From assembly GCF_000002985.6 (NCBI RefSeq), contig NC_003282.8, positions 11,470,001-11,534,000 of the forward strand: a stretch of DNA of 64,000 bases. The letters run 5' to 3'. The notes below the pieces were generated by a model that saw only the letters and a program-made list of their open reading frames with translations, was not told the origin of the DNA and did no database searches. Source of the DNA: Caenorhabditis elegans (Eukaryota; Nematoda; Chromadorea; Rhabditida; Rhabditidae). The position numbers were made by a program, and so were the translations under genes. Each line of letters begins with the position of its first letter. Position 1 is the first letter of the stretch. Of the stretch, positions 1 through 12,344 are shown piece after piece.

Positions 1-435
1 AGTGGACCTTCACACATCTGAACTCCCTATTTGATGGGTCAATTGGTTAATTTCGTTACTATCTTATCAATATTCCAGAGCTCGGAGTGTTTTTGTGCTC
101 ATTGTTGTCTGGGTCTTCCCTTATCAGTGTTATCTAAAACCAAATGATTTTTGTCTTTCCCACTAGGCCTACAAGTATTATTGCGTTCGAATCAACCACT
201 GTTTACTGTTTCGATAAATATTGATTTTTCCTATCATTTTAAATAATATTTTAGCAGCAAAAAACGTAATATTAATTAATTGTTTAAATTTTGAAACTAA
301 TATCAAAATGTAGTCATGGAAAATCGTAGAAAATGAGGTTTTACAGTAACATGTCCTCTGGCGTGGCGAGACCCGCGAGGCATGGTTGGGAATGCGCCTT
401 AGTTACCGTATTCCATCATCCTTATTCTTTTTCAG
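1..435 (+). promoter_or_regulatory. wht-2 upstream region with a trans-splice acceptor at the start codon
   Basis: Non-coding AT-rich upstream region. A TTTTTCAG splice acceptor ends at 435, directly before the ATG of wht-2 at 436, so the mature 5'UTR would be essentially the spliced leader. I see no open reading frame of coding quality here. Around 358-380 there is a short GC-rich stretch (GGCGTGGCGAGACCCGCGAGG) resembling the arm of the dispersed GGTCTCG foldback repeats found elsewhere in the window. Confidence 0.6.
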
Positions 436-3311
436 ATGGCGACAGAGACATGCAGTCTCTTGTCCGTTGGACAATCAGAATACGGCGCAGCGGCTTCAAT
501 GATTTCAGCATTAGAAGCAGTTGATCCAGTTACACTCACATGGCATAATATTTCGTGAGTTTTATCTCTGAAAATCGTTCTTTATTTATAGCATTTTTAG
601 AATTCACGCGGAAAAATCAGGAAAACAAATTCTGGAAAATGTATCTGGAATCGCAAAACCTGGACAATTATTGGCGTTGATGGGAGCCAGGTATCCTCAG
701 TTTTCATAATTGAATTTCAGTATTATTTTTAAATTTCAGTGGCGCCGGAAAAACAACTCTACTCAACATGCTGCTCTCACGTAATTTGAGAGGCCTCGAA
801 ACAAGTGGAAGTGTCAAAGTGAACGGTCACGAAGTGAGATTGTTCTTAAAACAACTGTATTAAAATTAAAATTCAGCTTGGTCGTGGAATAACTGCCATC
901 TCCGGATATGCTCAGCAAGATGAACTTTTTGTCGGAACTCTCACGGTTAAAGAGTATTTGGATATTCAGGTATGTATACAGAAAAATATTTTTTAAAAAA
1001 TATTAAAAATAAATAGAATATAATAAATATTTTGATAAATCTAATTCTAGGCGAAACTTCGAGTTAATGGAGATTCTGAGAAACGGAGACGACGAGTCGG
1101 AAATGTGATGTCTCAATTGGGACTTTATAAATGCCAAAATACACGAATTGGAACCATCGGTGGACAAAAAGGAATTTCTGGTAATACCGAGAAGAGATGT
1201 GCGGTGTATTGACAATATCTGCAAATCCCCTTTTTTCCATCGTTGTCGAAGTTTTTTTTTGAAAATTTATATGACTTTATAAAATAACTTTATTTTCAAT
1301 TGAAGATTTCGAAAAGCTGATCTGAACTTTCACGTTGATGCCGATTTTGAGCAACTTCTCGGAACTTTTAGCTGAAAGTAAAGCCAATTTCAGCAAGTAT
1401 TTCTCTAAATTCTATAGAACTTCCCGAAAAAAAACTTTGTCACGGCGATGGGAAAATAGGATTTTTGTGAAATCACATTTCTGATCCGAAGATTTCAAGA
1501 TCAGTTGTTAGTTTTTTTTAATTTCAGGTGGCGAAATGCGTCGTCTAACATTTGCCTGCGAGCTACTCTCCAATCCATCAATTCTATTCTGTGACGAACC
1601 AACTACTGGTCTCGACTCCTTCATGGCCGAAAGTGTAGTTCAAGTTCTTTCAAATCTCGCAAAATCAGGCAGAACTGTGATCTGCACAATTCATCAACCA
1701 TCATCACAACTTTATCTGATGTTCGACAGAGTAATGTTCATGGCTGGTGGAAAAACAGCGTTTTTGGGTTCTCCAAGAGATGCTATTCAGGTCATAATCA
1801 TCATTTATTAAGTTCAAAAATTTATTAAATTTTTCAGTTTTTCGAAGACGCAGGTTTCGCATGCCCTCGTAACTTCAATCCTGCTGATTTGATTATTCAT
1901 ACTCTTGCAGTAATGCCGAATGAAGAAGATAAATGTCGTCAGAGAATTGAAGTGATTTATACCAAATTTCAGAATAGGTAAGAATATTATTTCAGATTTA
2001 ATATAGATTTTATTAAATTTTAAATTGAAAATTTCAGTTCCTACGGCCGCACCTTGAAGTTTGGAGTTGAGAAGTCGGATGAAGGACAAAGACCATCGGA
2101 ACGTCATAAAACTGGTATTCTCACACAAATCGGTGCTCTTCTCGAAAGATCTGCAATCGACACATGGAGAAATCCATCTTTGACAAGAGCAAAAGTAATT
2201 CAAAAGTCGATAATGGGACTTTTCATTGGATTACTGTACCTTCAGGTATTTCTAATATAAGTATTCTTCAAACTCGTACTCTTCAGAGCCCACTTACCTC
2301 AATCGGAATTTCAAACTTGAACGGAGCTCTATTTTATCTCGTTTGTGAACTCACCTACTCTACAATTTTCGGAATTTTGAACTTTTTGCCAGCCGACTTT
2401 CCATTAGTCTCCAGAGAATATCACGATGGTCTTTATTCTGTTTTCTCATATTATGTGGCTCGATGTCTCTCATATCTTCCACTATTTACTGCCGATGGAC
2501 TTATTATGCTTCTTGTATCATATTGGATGGTCGGATTCTCGAGTTCTATTACACAGGTAATTTTTGAAGGAAAAAAAGTCAAAACTTGAAGTTCAGAGAT
2601 GTCATATTTTCCTTTCATAATATTGAGAATACTGTATTATGGGGACCCAGAAAAATGCGTTTTTAATTGGCGGCAAAACAATACAAAACACTTTCGAATC
2701 CATGGATTTGCCGCCAAATACCTAATGGGACCAAACTTCGAAATACGCATTATTCTGCGTCTCCATAATATTTTTGAAAAATTGGAATTCCAGGTTCTAT
2801 ACGCATGCCTCATCGCCTTCCTCATTGAGCAATCTTCTTCAGCTTGTGGAATCATGATTTCTTGCATTTCGCCGTCTTTACCGGTTTGTAAAAAACTTCA
2901 ATTAACTTCATAAATCATAGAATTTTCAGATCGCAATGTCAACTGCTGGCCCAATGCTCACACTTCTATCATTGACTGGAGGTCTTTACGCTAATGTTGG
3001 TGCACTACCATCATACATCTCGTGGATACAGTATCTCTCGTGGTTCAGATATGGATTTGAGGCTTTTGCAATCAATCAGTGGAGCAGTGTCAATGAACAG
3101 AATACAACTATTTGGACTGATGAGGTTAGAAACAGTTTGAAATGCTGTTAATTTTAATTTAATTTTTCAGAAACGTGATTCCGTACTCTCCCAATTGTCA
3201 TTCCGCGCTGAAATGTTTTATCCGGATCTCTTCATCATGTCTGCATTCATTTTGATCTTCTACACTATTGGTTACGCTGGATTAGCTTTGCGAGTCAGCA
3301 AAGCTCGATAG
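436..3311 (+). CDS. wht-2: White-family ABCG half-transporter
   Basis: Twelve exons join in frame to 610 aa: 436-554, 601-690, 740-833, 877-969, 1051-1180, 1528-1790, 1838-1977, 2038-2245, 2287-2556, 2794-2883, 2930-3124, 3171-3311. The nucleotide-binding domain comes first. It has Walker A GASGAGKTT near residues 68-76, signature ISGGEMRR near 174-181, Walker [13 protein letters not shown] near 194-205 and an H-loop in CTIHQPSS. A six-helix membrane domain follows. This reverse order (NBD then TMD) and the length are typical of White/ABCG half-transporters, which dimerise to export lipids, pigments precursors or xenobiotics. The substrate of this one cannot be read from sequence. The start is the ATG next to the TTTTTCAG acceptor. 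AATAAA lies at 3401. The wht-2 name comes from memory of the C. elegans locus next to catp-8. Confidence 0.93.
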
Positions 3312-3632
3312 AAACAATTTCTGATGTAAATTTTATACTCGTTACAAATTTGTTGAATGTTTGAATGATGATGATAATTTTATTACTAAAAAAAGACTCA
3401 AATAAATACATTGTAAATGAATCTGCAAGATTTCAACAGAAATGTATATATCACAGAAACATTATGCTCTGAAACAGCGACAATGAAATGACTATTTCTG
3501 ATCTTAGATCATGCGATAGCTTTGGTTCTAAGTGAAGATAAAACCGAAAAAATAAATTAAACAACAGGATGGCAGAAAAAAGATGTTGATAGGGAATGTC
3601 AAGGAAGAAGGATAATAAGAAAAACGAGTAAT

Positions 3633-6600
3633 TTAGAACATATCTCCCAGCAGGAAATTCAGACCACGATCGATGATATAACAGATAACAAGATCCGCTG
3701 TGACACACATTAGCAACGCATTTCGTAGCTGAAATGAGAGAAGTATGAATAAGGAACACTATTTATAGGATAAAACTTACAGCTTCTGGTAGAACAACTA
3801 GTTCAAATTGAATCATGAGATCCGTAGCTTGTCCACTGGCAAGAGTGAAAACTGCTCCTCCTGAGAACATAATACTGTAAAGCATGGCCTTATTCTCGAA
3901 TAAAGATTCCATGAACGGTCGTCCTCTGTAGTTGACAGCAAATGTGCAAACTTGAAGAGCCATTGAAATTATATAAACCGTAGTGTTCAAAATATTTGGC
4001 GTGAATTTTGCTTCCAAATCGACAGGAGCTTTTCTGAAAAAAAAAGTTGAATATTCAAAATTGTGCACGAAGATGGTGTGCACCCGGTGGCAAATCCATC
4101 CAGAAGCGACCTTAGATCTTCGCAGGACTATTTCGGCGGGGATGTCGGCCCAAATCACGTACAAACATGACCTGGTTCCTATCCGCCATAAACTCTACAG
4201 CGCGGGCACGAACCAGCGACTAACGGGCGACAAGCGCACACGTTAACCATTCGACCACACGGCAATGCCGCCGGAGAGATACAACTCGCGTTTATAAAGA
4301 ATATGGTTTAGGGCTGGACAGCAAAATACAATTTTCTGCACATTTTCAGGTTTTCTTTAAAACTTACTCTGTATTGGCTTCATGTGCGAGTCCGACAATG
4401 TAAAGGAGACAAGAGAAGTGTACAATAAACTGAAGAGTGACAGTCAGAAGAGTATAGGCATTGAAAATATTCGCCATTGGTCGTTGACGAGATAATGTTT
4501 TCAGAGGCTGGAATTTTAACATAAAAATTAACAATAAGCTAGATAAAAAACCTTTGATTTTGAAATGAACAAGAAGCATGCTGCAAGAAGAAGTCCTTGA
4601 ATAGTTGCCTGGGTATCACTGAATTTAACGCCATCCAGATAAAGTGCAGAAAGTGAATAAGCAGAAACAAGAGCATTGAGAGCGAGAATTTTGAACATTT
4701 GAAGAGTTGTAACAAGAGTACAACGACCTTGTTTGATGACGTGACAAACTGAAAAAAAATTGAGAAGTGAATGATATTATACAGAGGCACAACATTTTGC
4801 ACTAAAAGTAATAAATACGGTACCCGGTCTCGATACGACAAATTTTTGGCAAATGTAAAAACGTGTGCGCCTTTGAGGAGTACTGTAGTTTTAAACATTT
4901 TTTGCTGCGGAGTTTTCATAGTTTTTCGTTAAAAAATTATTCATTAAAAAACTCTACAACAACAAGAGTTTTGAATCTACAGTACTTTTTAAAGGCGCGC
5001 GCCCGTTTGTATTTTAAAAGTTGTCATGTCGAGACCATAGGTTCTGTAGTTTTAGCGCAAAAATCTGGGTAAAATTGTTTGAAAAACTCACTGGATGCAA
5101 TCGATGTATATTTACTGGTGAATGGCGCAGCAATTGAGGCATCACCCAACTTGATCACTTGAGCTTTTTCCTCTTCTTCCAACTCTTTCATTAGATTATC
5201 TAGTCGGGCTTGAGCAGCATTAGCCATTGGTGGTAGGGGAGCTCTCGCGCGGGCTCCAGGAGGAGCATCACGACGAGCTGCGTTAGCCGCTGGAGGTGCT
5301 CCTGGGGCACCTGGTCGTTGTGGTAATTGAGCTCCTGAGCGAACGAGTGAACGAGCTTCTTCGATTTTTGCTTTTTTCTCTTTTTCTTTTTCAGCGGCCT
5401 TCTCTGCATCATAAGGGTTTGTTAGAAGAGCAACTCCAACGTTAGCATGCTTCAAAGCTCCGACATCATTTGTACCATCTCCACACATAAGAGTAACTTT
5501 TCCTAATGATTTTAACTCGTTGATAATTCGTTCTTTTTGTTTTGGAGCCATTCTTGCGAATACTTTAACATGTAGAATAAGCTCTCGTAGGAAAGTGTGC
5601 TCATTGTGCACCAAGTGATGGAAAGCTGAACCGGTCAGACAGAATTCGTGAGAATTGAAGAACGCTTTTCTCTCCATTTTATTTTTTGTTTCTGGTTTCA
5701 ACGGCAATTCGATAGTTCCATCAACAGATTTCCACATCCAGTCAACTCCATCGGCAGGTTCATCAAGAACTAAAGTCGGCAATGACTTTTTGGTGAATTT
5801 AAGAACTTTTGATACATGACAAGCTGTTAATGGGTTATCTCCAGTAATCATTGCAACTACATGAGAACTATCCATAATTTCACGAATCATTGTTTTAGTA
5901 TCACTCTTCAGTGGGCACGATATGACGACAAATCCAGCAAATGCGAGATCATTTTCGAAATTCTCTCGTTTCTTATCGCGAAGTTCTCCAACTCGAGTTT
6001 CTCCAAGTTTACGTATTCCCATAGCAAGAACACGAGATCCTTGACGAGTCAGACGAGTATACGTTTCGTCGTAATCAGATGGAAGGTCGGCGTACTGTAA
6101 ATAGAAATTTAGAAAATGACTATTACGCAGATGTGAAAGTTTTCTATAAATCTATACTAAATGCAAATTAGTACGCGCCTTTAAACTGTAATTTAAAACG
6201 CATTGCTTTGGAATTTTCATCGATTTTAATAGTTTTCTAATAAAAATGATAATAACTAAAATAAAGCTATAAAAACAGATAAATTTGAACAAAATTTGAG
6301 AAATAATCGATACAAATTCAACAACGATGATTTTTTTTTAAAAATCGAACATTTTCGTTCTTCGTTCTGTTGACTTTCCAAAAATAGCTTACCATCTTGG
6401 TTATTTTTCTTATTTTATGAAACAAATTGTGTTTTCTCATGTTTTTTTCTCATTTTTCGTCAACATAAATAAAAATAGGATAAAAATTGAATTGTATGGA
6501 TAATTTTCTCCGGAAAATCGAAAAAATATAAATTGTTCGTTTTTTATTATTAAGAATTAAAAAACCAAAATTTTTGATTTTCTGTTTCTCCAATTTTTCG

Positions 6601-9232
6601 ATAACAAACATTCGATTTTTCAAAAATTAGCTCAAAATTTTGGCCATTTTTCATTTTTTTTTTAATGAGAAAATTATATGTTTCTTATGGTTTTCTGGAA
6701 AATCAAAAATGTTGGCTTTCCATTTTATGATAAGTCAGACAATTTTTTTTTTGAGACAAAGATTTGTCCTGTCGAGACAAAATATAAAATTCTTACCATA
6801 TTTCTGAGCACTTCTGGAGCACCTTTGACAGCTACAATGAATGTCGTATCAGAAGTTCCAGGTGATTGATATCCAGCAACAACTGTCATTCTCTTCATTG
6901 CCGATGAAAAGTGATAACGATGGAAGATTTTAATTCCAGAAATACCCTTGGCTGCTGTTTTAGGCGGCATTACAGCATCTCCTTTTGTTAAATTCCAACC
7001 ACACCATGAAAGACATGCTTTTTCCAATGGATCTCCAACGAGATCTTCTTCGAATCGAACGAGACTGTGACAAGATGCTAGAACTTGAAGACTTTCATGT
7101 GGAAGATCTTCTGCGTTTCGGATCATTCCTTCTTTTTGATTATTCAATGCAACTCCTTCAACAACCAAATTGTCAGTTGTCAATGTTCCTGTTTTGTCAA
7201 AACAACAGATATCGACTTTTCCGGCAAATGGAATTCGGAATGGTTCTGTACAAAAAATTCCCAATTTTTGAAGAGCCATCAATGATGAGTTGACAGCAAG
7301 TGATAATTCGATTGGAAGCTCCGGTGGGATAACAGAAGTGAGAATAAGTGTACATTCAAGGAACAATTTGTATTTACTCCGAGTCTCGTCAACTGATCCT
7401 TTGATCCAAAGATATGCAGCAGCGGCAATTGCGAAAATAAGAAGGAAAAGAATGAAACAGAAGGTTTCCAAATTGTTAGCAGTTGCTTTCTTGACTCCGA
7501 ACATGATAGTACGGAGGAGTTTTCCTTGAGAAGTGTTGAATCCAGTTCGAATTACATAACAGATGCAGTTTCCATCCGGTGATTTTACCTGCAAATTATT
7601 TAGCTGAGAATATGCCTTTTTCTCATTTTCTTAACGATGGAGTACAGAAATTTGGTCACAGGCTTCATTAGGTTCAAAATGGCCTGGTTCAAAGATTTGA
7701 TGAAAAAAAATTACTTCCAGCGAAAATCTCAAATTTTGTGTACAAGTCGCGGAAGGAAGTATTTTGGCAATTTATCACGCGTTGTTTCGTTGATTGAAAT
7801 GCCTTTTTAGTCAACAGAGTGATAATTTTTAAAAAATTAATTTGCGACGCTGAAAAATTGAAAAAAAATATATCAGATTTAACTGAAAATAAGTTTTTTT
7901 CTCAAAAATTTGAACCGCCATAACTTTTTAAAAGAAATTTTCACAATGTATGATCACGAAAGTCGGTATTTTTAACCAATTTGGGAATAATATATCTAAT
8001 GTCCAAAAATTAAAGAAATATAAAATACATTTTTGGTGACTCTAAAAACGTTGTATTTTCAAAATCTTACCATTCCCTCTGCAGCTTTTCCTGGTGCTGT
8101 GTGCTGAACAATCTTGGTTCCTCCGAAGATAACGTGTAATCTGCTGTCTGTTTCAATATCAAAGATCTTATCTTTTTCAACATCCTCAATTGGTTCTTTC
8201 ATTTGTGGAACACTTTCTCCAGTTAACATCGATTCATCAACGATACAGGGTCCACGTAGAAGCAGAAGATCACATGGAACACATTCTTCTTCAGCACCTC
8301 TTCCAATTGAAACGATATCTCCGGCCACTAACTCTTCAATCTTGATTTTTTGCCATTTCTTGCCACGGAGCACGTTAATCATATACGTTTTATTTCCCAT
8401 ATTCCGGATTTCAGACATATTCTTCATTTGCTGTTTGACGAGTGTTGCTTCGAATGTCATAAGCATGAAAAGTGTAAAAAGTGAATAATACCACATATCT
8501 TCCAGACACCACAATCCAACACAGAACACTTGAAAGACGAAGAATGGAGCTGTAGCTCTTTCAATGAACATTTCCAAGAATTGTGGAACAATCATTTCAG
8601 TTTTGTTGTCTCCGAGAAGATATTTAGCATCTTTAACATGCTCTTCAACTTCGAATCCGTGTGATTTTTGAAAGAAAACCATTGGTTTCGCAGTATCAAG
8701 AGTTTTCGTCTGAAATTCTCTGCTCTCTTCATCCCAAGTATAGTGAACTCTTTGAAATTCGAACCATAACTTTGTTTGTTTATCACGCTGAAATAATTCA
8801 TTTGAAGAAAATGTTTCTAAATAGTTGTGACTAACCGTTGTTCTCATAAGTTTAACTAATTCCGGCCATCCGTTATTTTGTGTAGGGATAACACACACAT
8901 GAGAAGCAATACGAACATCTTCTTGCTTTGAACACATGAGGAAACATCGAACAGGCATCATCCAATGACAGAAAAGAAGAACTAGTGCAAGAATCACAAA
9001 AATTGCTGCATATCCCAACATTCCAAGTTCATAATATTCTTCATAGCCGAAAATATTGAGCCAGACATATGTCCAGATTGCAGTGATTACTGAAAGATTA
9101 TATTTATTTTTAAAAATTCCATCTCATTAACTTATTCTTTGACTCACTTGTAAAAGGAGGAACATATAAATGAGTTGCTATAGACCTTAAATTGTATGGT
9201 ATAATAGTCTCGACTAGTTGGTCGACACCCAT
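3633..9232 (-). CDS. catp-8: P5A-type P-type ATPase
   Basis: Nine exons on the minus strand join in frame to 1178 aa: 9232-9148, 9089-8836, 8787-8071, 7588-6797, 6094-5092, 4748-4552, 4507-4368, 4033-3781, 3728-3633. Diagnostic motifs are TGES in the actuator domain, the P5A membrane motif PPELPIEL near residue 440, the phosphorylation motif DKTGTLTTD near 483, and [11 protein letters not shown] in the hinge. P5A ATPases (yeast Spf1, human ATP13A1) act in the ER and remove mislocalised or wrongly oriented transmembrane segments. In worms catp-8 is known to affect dendrite and ER protein homeostasis. Between the hinge motif and the last membrane helices there is a cytosolic insert of roughly 95 residues, charged, then Pro/Ala-rich, then acidic. 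The gene converges with wht-2 and probably follows mbf-1 in an operon. Several introns carry repeats (see separate entries). Confidence 0.95.
4145..4275 (-). repeat. tRNA-like (SINE-like) sequence in a catp-8 intron
   Basis: On the minus strand, 4257-4247 reads TGGTCGAATGG, a match to the RNA polymerase III A-box consensus. About 35 bp on, at 4214-4204, is GGTTCGTGCCC, one base off a typical B box. The spacing is that of a tRNA, but I cannot pair a clean acceptor stem, so this looks like a tRNA-derived element or pseudo-tRNA rather than a working tRNA gene. It is clearly more GC-rich than the surrounding intron. Confidence 0.55.
4812..5062. repeat. Foldback (MITE-like) element, GGTCTCG family, copy 1
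   Basis: The ends are imperfect inverted repeats. The left side has TACGGTACCCGGTCTCGATA followed by GCGCCTTT and GTACTGTAGTTT. The right side has the reverse complements (ACTACAGTAC, AAAGGCGCGCGC, TGTCGAGACC). It lies in a catp-8 intron and overlaps no coding exon. Related copies occur at 14843-15120, 18628-18915 and 29351-29644. Confidence 0.7.
6180..6720. repeat. TTTTTCGATTTTT-rich foldback sequence in a catp-8 intron
   Basis: The catp-8 intron at 6095-6796 is filled by AT-rich sequence with repeated TTTTTCGA / TCGAAAAA motifs in both orientations. A GCGCCTTTAAACTGTAATTT segment at about 6174-6193 resembles the arm of the GGTCTCG foldback family. A very similar TTTTTCGATTTTT block occurs in the THUMP methyltransferase intron at about 58930-59215. 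No coding signal was seen. Confidence 0.5.
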
Positions 9233-9250
9233 CTTTCCGGGCTACAGGAC

Positions 9251-9634
9251 CCTGCAAAATCGATTTTTGTATTTAGAAACAATGCGAATTTGAATTAAAG
9301 TATAATTGTAAACGATATGGAAACGTTGGGAGAGTTGAATCATGTCACAGTCATGGATTTAAAATGATACGTTTATTTCAGATTCTCCTGCGTCGTTTCT
9401 GTACAGAAAGAAAATAAATTTAGCATAAATACAAAAATATAACAAAAAGAGCAATAATGTTGAACAAAAACCATGATAAGGTACGGGTAAGAGAGGCCAG
9501 ACGGAAAGAGATACCCAAGAAAACAGGAGACGCGGGGATCGGTAAGAGAATTTCGGGGCTGGAGAATGAGAGAAATAGACGGGAAAGTGGGGACACCAGG
9601 AGTTGGACCTATTCGATGTAACATTATTAGTTCA
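9251..9634 (-). promoter_or_regulatory. mbf-1 3'UTR and probable operon junction to catp-8
   Basis: On the minus strand mbf-1 stops at 9635, an AATAAA signal lies at 9377-9372, and a TTTTGCAG acceptor ends at 9252, 19 bases before the catp-8 ATG. Cleavage is expected 10-20 bases after the signal, leaving about 100 bp to the acceptor. That is the usual gap between cistrons in worm operons, where downstream genes receive SL2. The operon is inferred from spacing. Confidence 0.6.
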
Positions 9635-10152
9635 TCACTTCTTCGCTGGTGGCTTTGTTGAAAATGGCATTCCGATATCTTTGCCGCGCAACTTGACTCC
9701 AAGCGCACGCTCCATTTTTGCCATGATCTGTTGATTTGGGACAGCCTTTCCGCTTTCGTATTCGCCGACTACTTGCGGCTTCTCATTAATTTGCTGAAAT
9801 AAAATGTTCAATTAAAGATCTCATTTTAAAATTAACTAACCGTTGAAAGATCTTTCTGCGTCCAACCTTTCGTGGCACGAGCCTGCTGCATGACTTTTCC
9901 GAGGGACAGAGCAACTTTCTGGTGATGAAGCTCCTCCGTTTCTTCATCAAGCCGCAGAGTGTTCTTGTTGGCGCTGTGCTGGCGATTGCCACCAGACATC
10001 GTCTTCTTTTCGGTCGAAATATCAACTCCAGCACGCTGAGCAGCATTCAATTGAGCAGCCGATTTCAATGTCTTGTTCACTGGTCCTCGCTTCGTAATCA
10101 TTGTGACCGAGTTTGGATCAGTGTCAGAGGTTGGGCAGCCATACTTGGACAT
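9635..10152 (-). CDS. mbf-1: Multiprotein bridging factor 1 homologue
   Basis: Two exons, 10152-9841 and 9793-9635, give 156 aa. The N-terminal half is the MBF1 domain. The C-terminal half is a Cro/C1-type helix-turn-helix, seen in the order [19 protein letters not shown], then [20 protein letters not shown], then [18 protein letters not shown]1 bridges TBP and bZIP or nuclear-receptor activators and also associates with stalled ribosomes. The family is about 140-160 aa long, so this copy is full length. A TTTCAG acceptor (edge at 10186) gives a 33-base 5'UTR. It is divergent from the Nse4-like gene (ATG at 10853) and is the probable first gene of an operon with catp-8. The extended, low-complexity C-terminal tail seen in some homologues is short here (KPPAKK). 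Confidence 0.95.
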
Positions 10153-10185
10153 TTTGATAAGATGGAAGTTTGTTGGAGACTTGTT

Positions 10186-10852
10186 CTGAAAGGAAGTTAT
10201 TGTATTTATAGTATGTCAGAAACGATGAAATATTGCACAATATGATCCCGGAGGAAGCAAATAAATTAATGTTCAACGATATTTTCAGTTTTTTTTTAAA
10301 TTCTGACACTAATAACAATGAAACGATTTCATTCTTACTAGTGGCAGAATATATAATCATGGACTACGAAAAAACGTTTTATTTGTGCCATTTCAAAAAA
10401 CATTTAAAACTTGACAGACGGAAGGAAGAACTCTTTTCAATCGACGATTGAACACGTAATTGCTCTCTGTATGAACAATTGTCATAAAAATTATTCAAAT
10501 TTCAAGAAAAAAGAAAACACTCAGAAAATACGTAAAATTTCAGTCCAAAAACAAAAAGAGAATCGTTTATTTTTCGAGAAAGTTCCACGGAGCCATGAGG
10601 TTTGTGTGCAAACACTGTGACGCGCAATTGCGGAGCGAATTTCAAAATCATGTTTTTTTGTTTGCAATTTGTTTGTATTTTGCAACATTTTCACTCTCTT
10701 GAACCCTTCTCCTTGATATTTTTCTATTCAGAACGTTTTTAAAGCTTTATCAAATTACATTCTCAGGAGTAATCGTAAATAATCTACTCATGAAAACCAG
10801 AAAACTCTATTCCAATATAGCAATAAAATCAAGTGTTGTTTTCAGGGATAAA
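10186..10852. promoter_or_regulatory. Divergent promoter region between mbf-1 and the Nse4-like gene
   Basis: About 650 bp of AT-rich sequence separates the two divergent start codons. A GTTTTCAG acceptor ends at 10845, seven bases before the Nse4-like ATG, which supports that start. No coding sequence of quality was seen. Confidence 0.55.
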
Positions 10853-12344
10853 ATGGATGGTATCGATCCTCGCCGCATGAGTTCAAAGATGGTTGCGGAC
10901 AATTTATGTAGACAGCCGGTTAGCAAAGATGATGCGATCTGAAAAAGTAACATTATTTCAGGTTACAGCGGACAAAATCGAGCAACTTCGGAACCGAGAG
11001 GAGAAAAGTGCAACGGTGCAATGCAGAGAGAATCATGCCGTTGCCGAAGAGCTAAAGAAACAGATAAGCGAGCTCGCCCATATTCGGAAATCTGAAACTG
11101 TCGATTCTAAAATTAAAAAACTGGAATCTGCTGTTACGAGTTTGAGAGAACAATCGAAACCGCTAAAAGTAGGTCATAACTTTTGAAAACCTCTAGTAAT
11201 TGTATTTTTTGTTCAGAAAGCTCTAAACACCGCTCTCTATTCAACGGACACTGAATTACTAGAACTTGTCGGTCAAACGACGCGTGAGACTCTTCTCGAA
11301 ATAAATGGAGGTGCTGTAATTGACCCGGTTGATGCTGGAAATAAAATTGGAGATGCTCTGAAACAAATCGAGACTTCTGTGAAAGCTCATACAGTGGATA
11401 AAAGTAACTGGTGCGATGAATGGATTGTCGATGATAATATGGATGAGATCAATGAAATGTACGACGATATGTACAAAGACGCCCGACTCTGTAAGGAAAC
11501 TAAATTTTTAGTTCAAATTGATTTAAAATTAAACATAACTTTATATGTTTGCTTCAGCGGAAAACCATAGATTTGCTTCACGCCTTGCCCTATTCCACCG
11601 TCTGACTCCTGAGCTGGTTTTTGCGAGCAGCTCGAAAAAAGACGATGATGGTCCTCCTCATTATAAAAAATTCATTCAGCCTGCAGTTTATCCATTTAAT
11701 ATTGGTTGCGATTTCATGTTCGTTGGAATGTTTCTGTAATTTATATTTTTATTTTTATTTCAGTGTCCAACTAGTTGATGTTGAACGTGTTGAGAAACAG
11801 AAAAAGATCCGCGAGAAGGTTGAGAGAGGTGCGAAGAGAAAAGAACCCGCAGCACTTGTCAAAGTAAGCGATAAGGCGAGAAACGTTCAAAGTGAAGAGG
11901 TTTCAATCTCAAAAGAGCTTCAACATGTTCTGAAAGTTCTGAAAAAAGAGCTTAAAACTCGGAAGACGGATCAAATCGACTATTACGAACTCATCACAAA
12001 TCCGACTAGTTTCTCTAGAACGGTAAGCTCATTTTTGGTTAAATAACTATTTTACGGGACATTTTCCAGGTTGAAAATATGTTCTACGTCTCGTATTTGA
12101 TGCGCGATCGTGAAGTTTACCTGCTAGAAGAAAACGGTGTTCCAATTCTGAGTACTGTTTTTATATTTAATTGTCTGTAAATATTTAATTTCTTTCAGAA
12201 AAACCTACCGCTGTGAATGATCAAGAAAAATTGCAAAATGATGAACGCAACTCTACCCACGGACTTACTCCTTTGAGCTTTGAGCAATGGAAAACGCTCT
12301 CTCAAAAATACAAAACCACCATTATTGAGCCACTCGATGGTTAA
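10853..12344 (+). CDS. Nse4-like SMC5/6 complex kleisin subunit
   Basis: Seven exons give 403 aa: 10853-10918, 10962-11168, 11217-11490, 11558-11735, 11764-12022, 12070-12151, 12199-12344. The C-terminal part carries the Nse4 winged-helix signature, including VENMFYVSYLMRD and LTPLSFEQWKTLSQKY. The middle contains a region like FKLGCDF..F (here FNIGCDFMFVGM) after a conserved helical segment. The N-terminal 100 residues are charged and probably coiled-coil. Nse4 is the kleisin that bridges the SMC5 and SMC6 heads in the complex that handles recombination intermediates and replication stress. The 5' splice site of exon 4 was chosen at 11736 because nearer GT sites put a stop in frame. Identity is from family motifs only. 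The last ~150 bp and 3' flank are duplicated downstream. Confidence 0.75.

Noticed and set aside
2557-2793. 104-codon plus-strand frame inside the last third of wht-2
   Set aside because: It spans an intron whose flanking exons join in phase; the first 65 codons are intronic and contain a foldback GGCGGCAAA motif.
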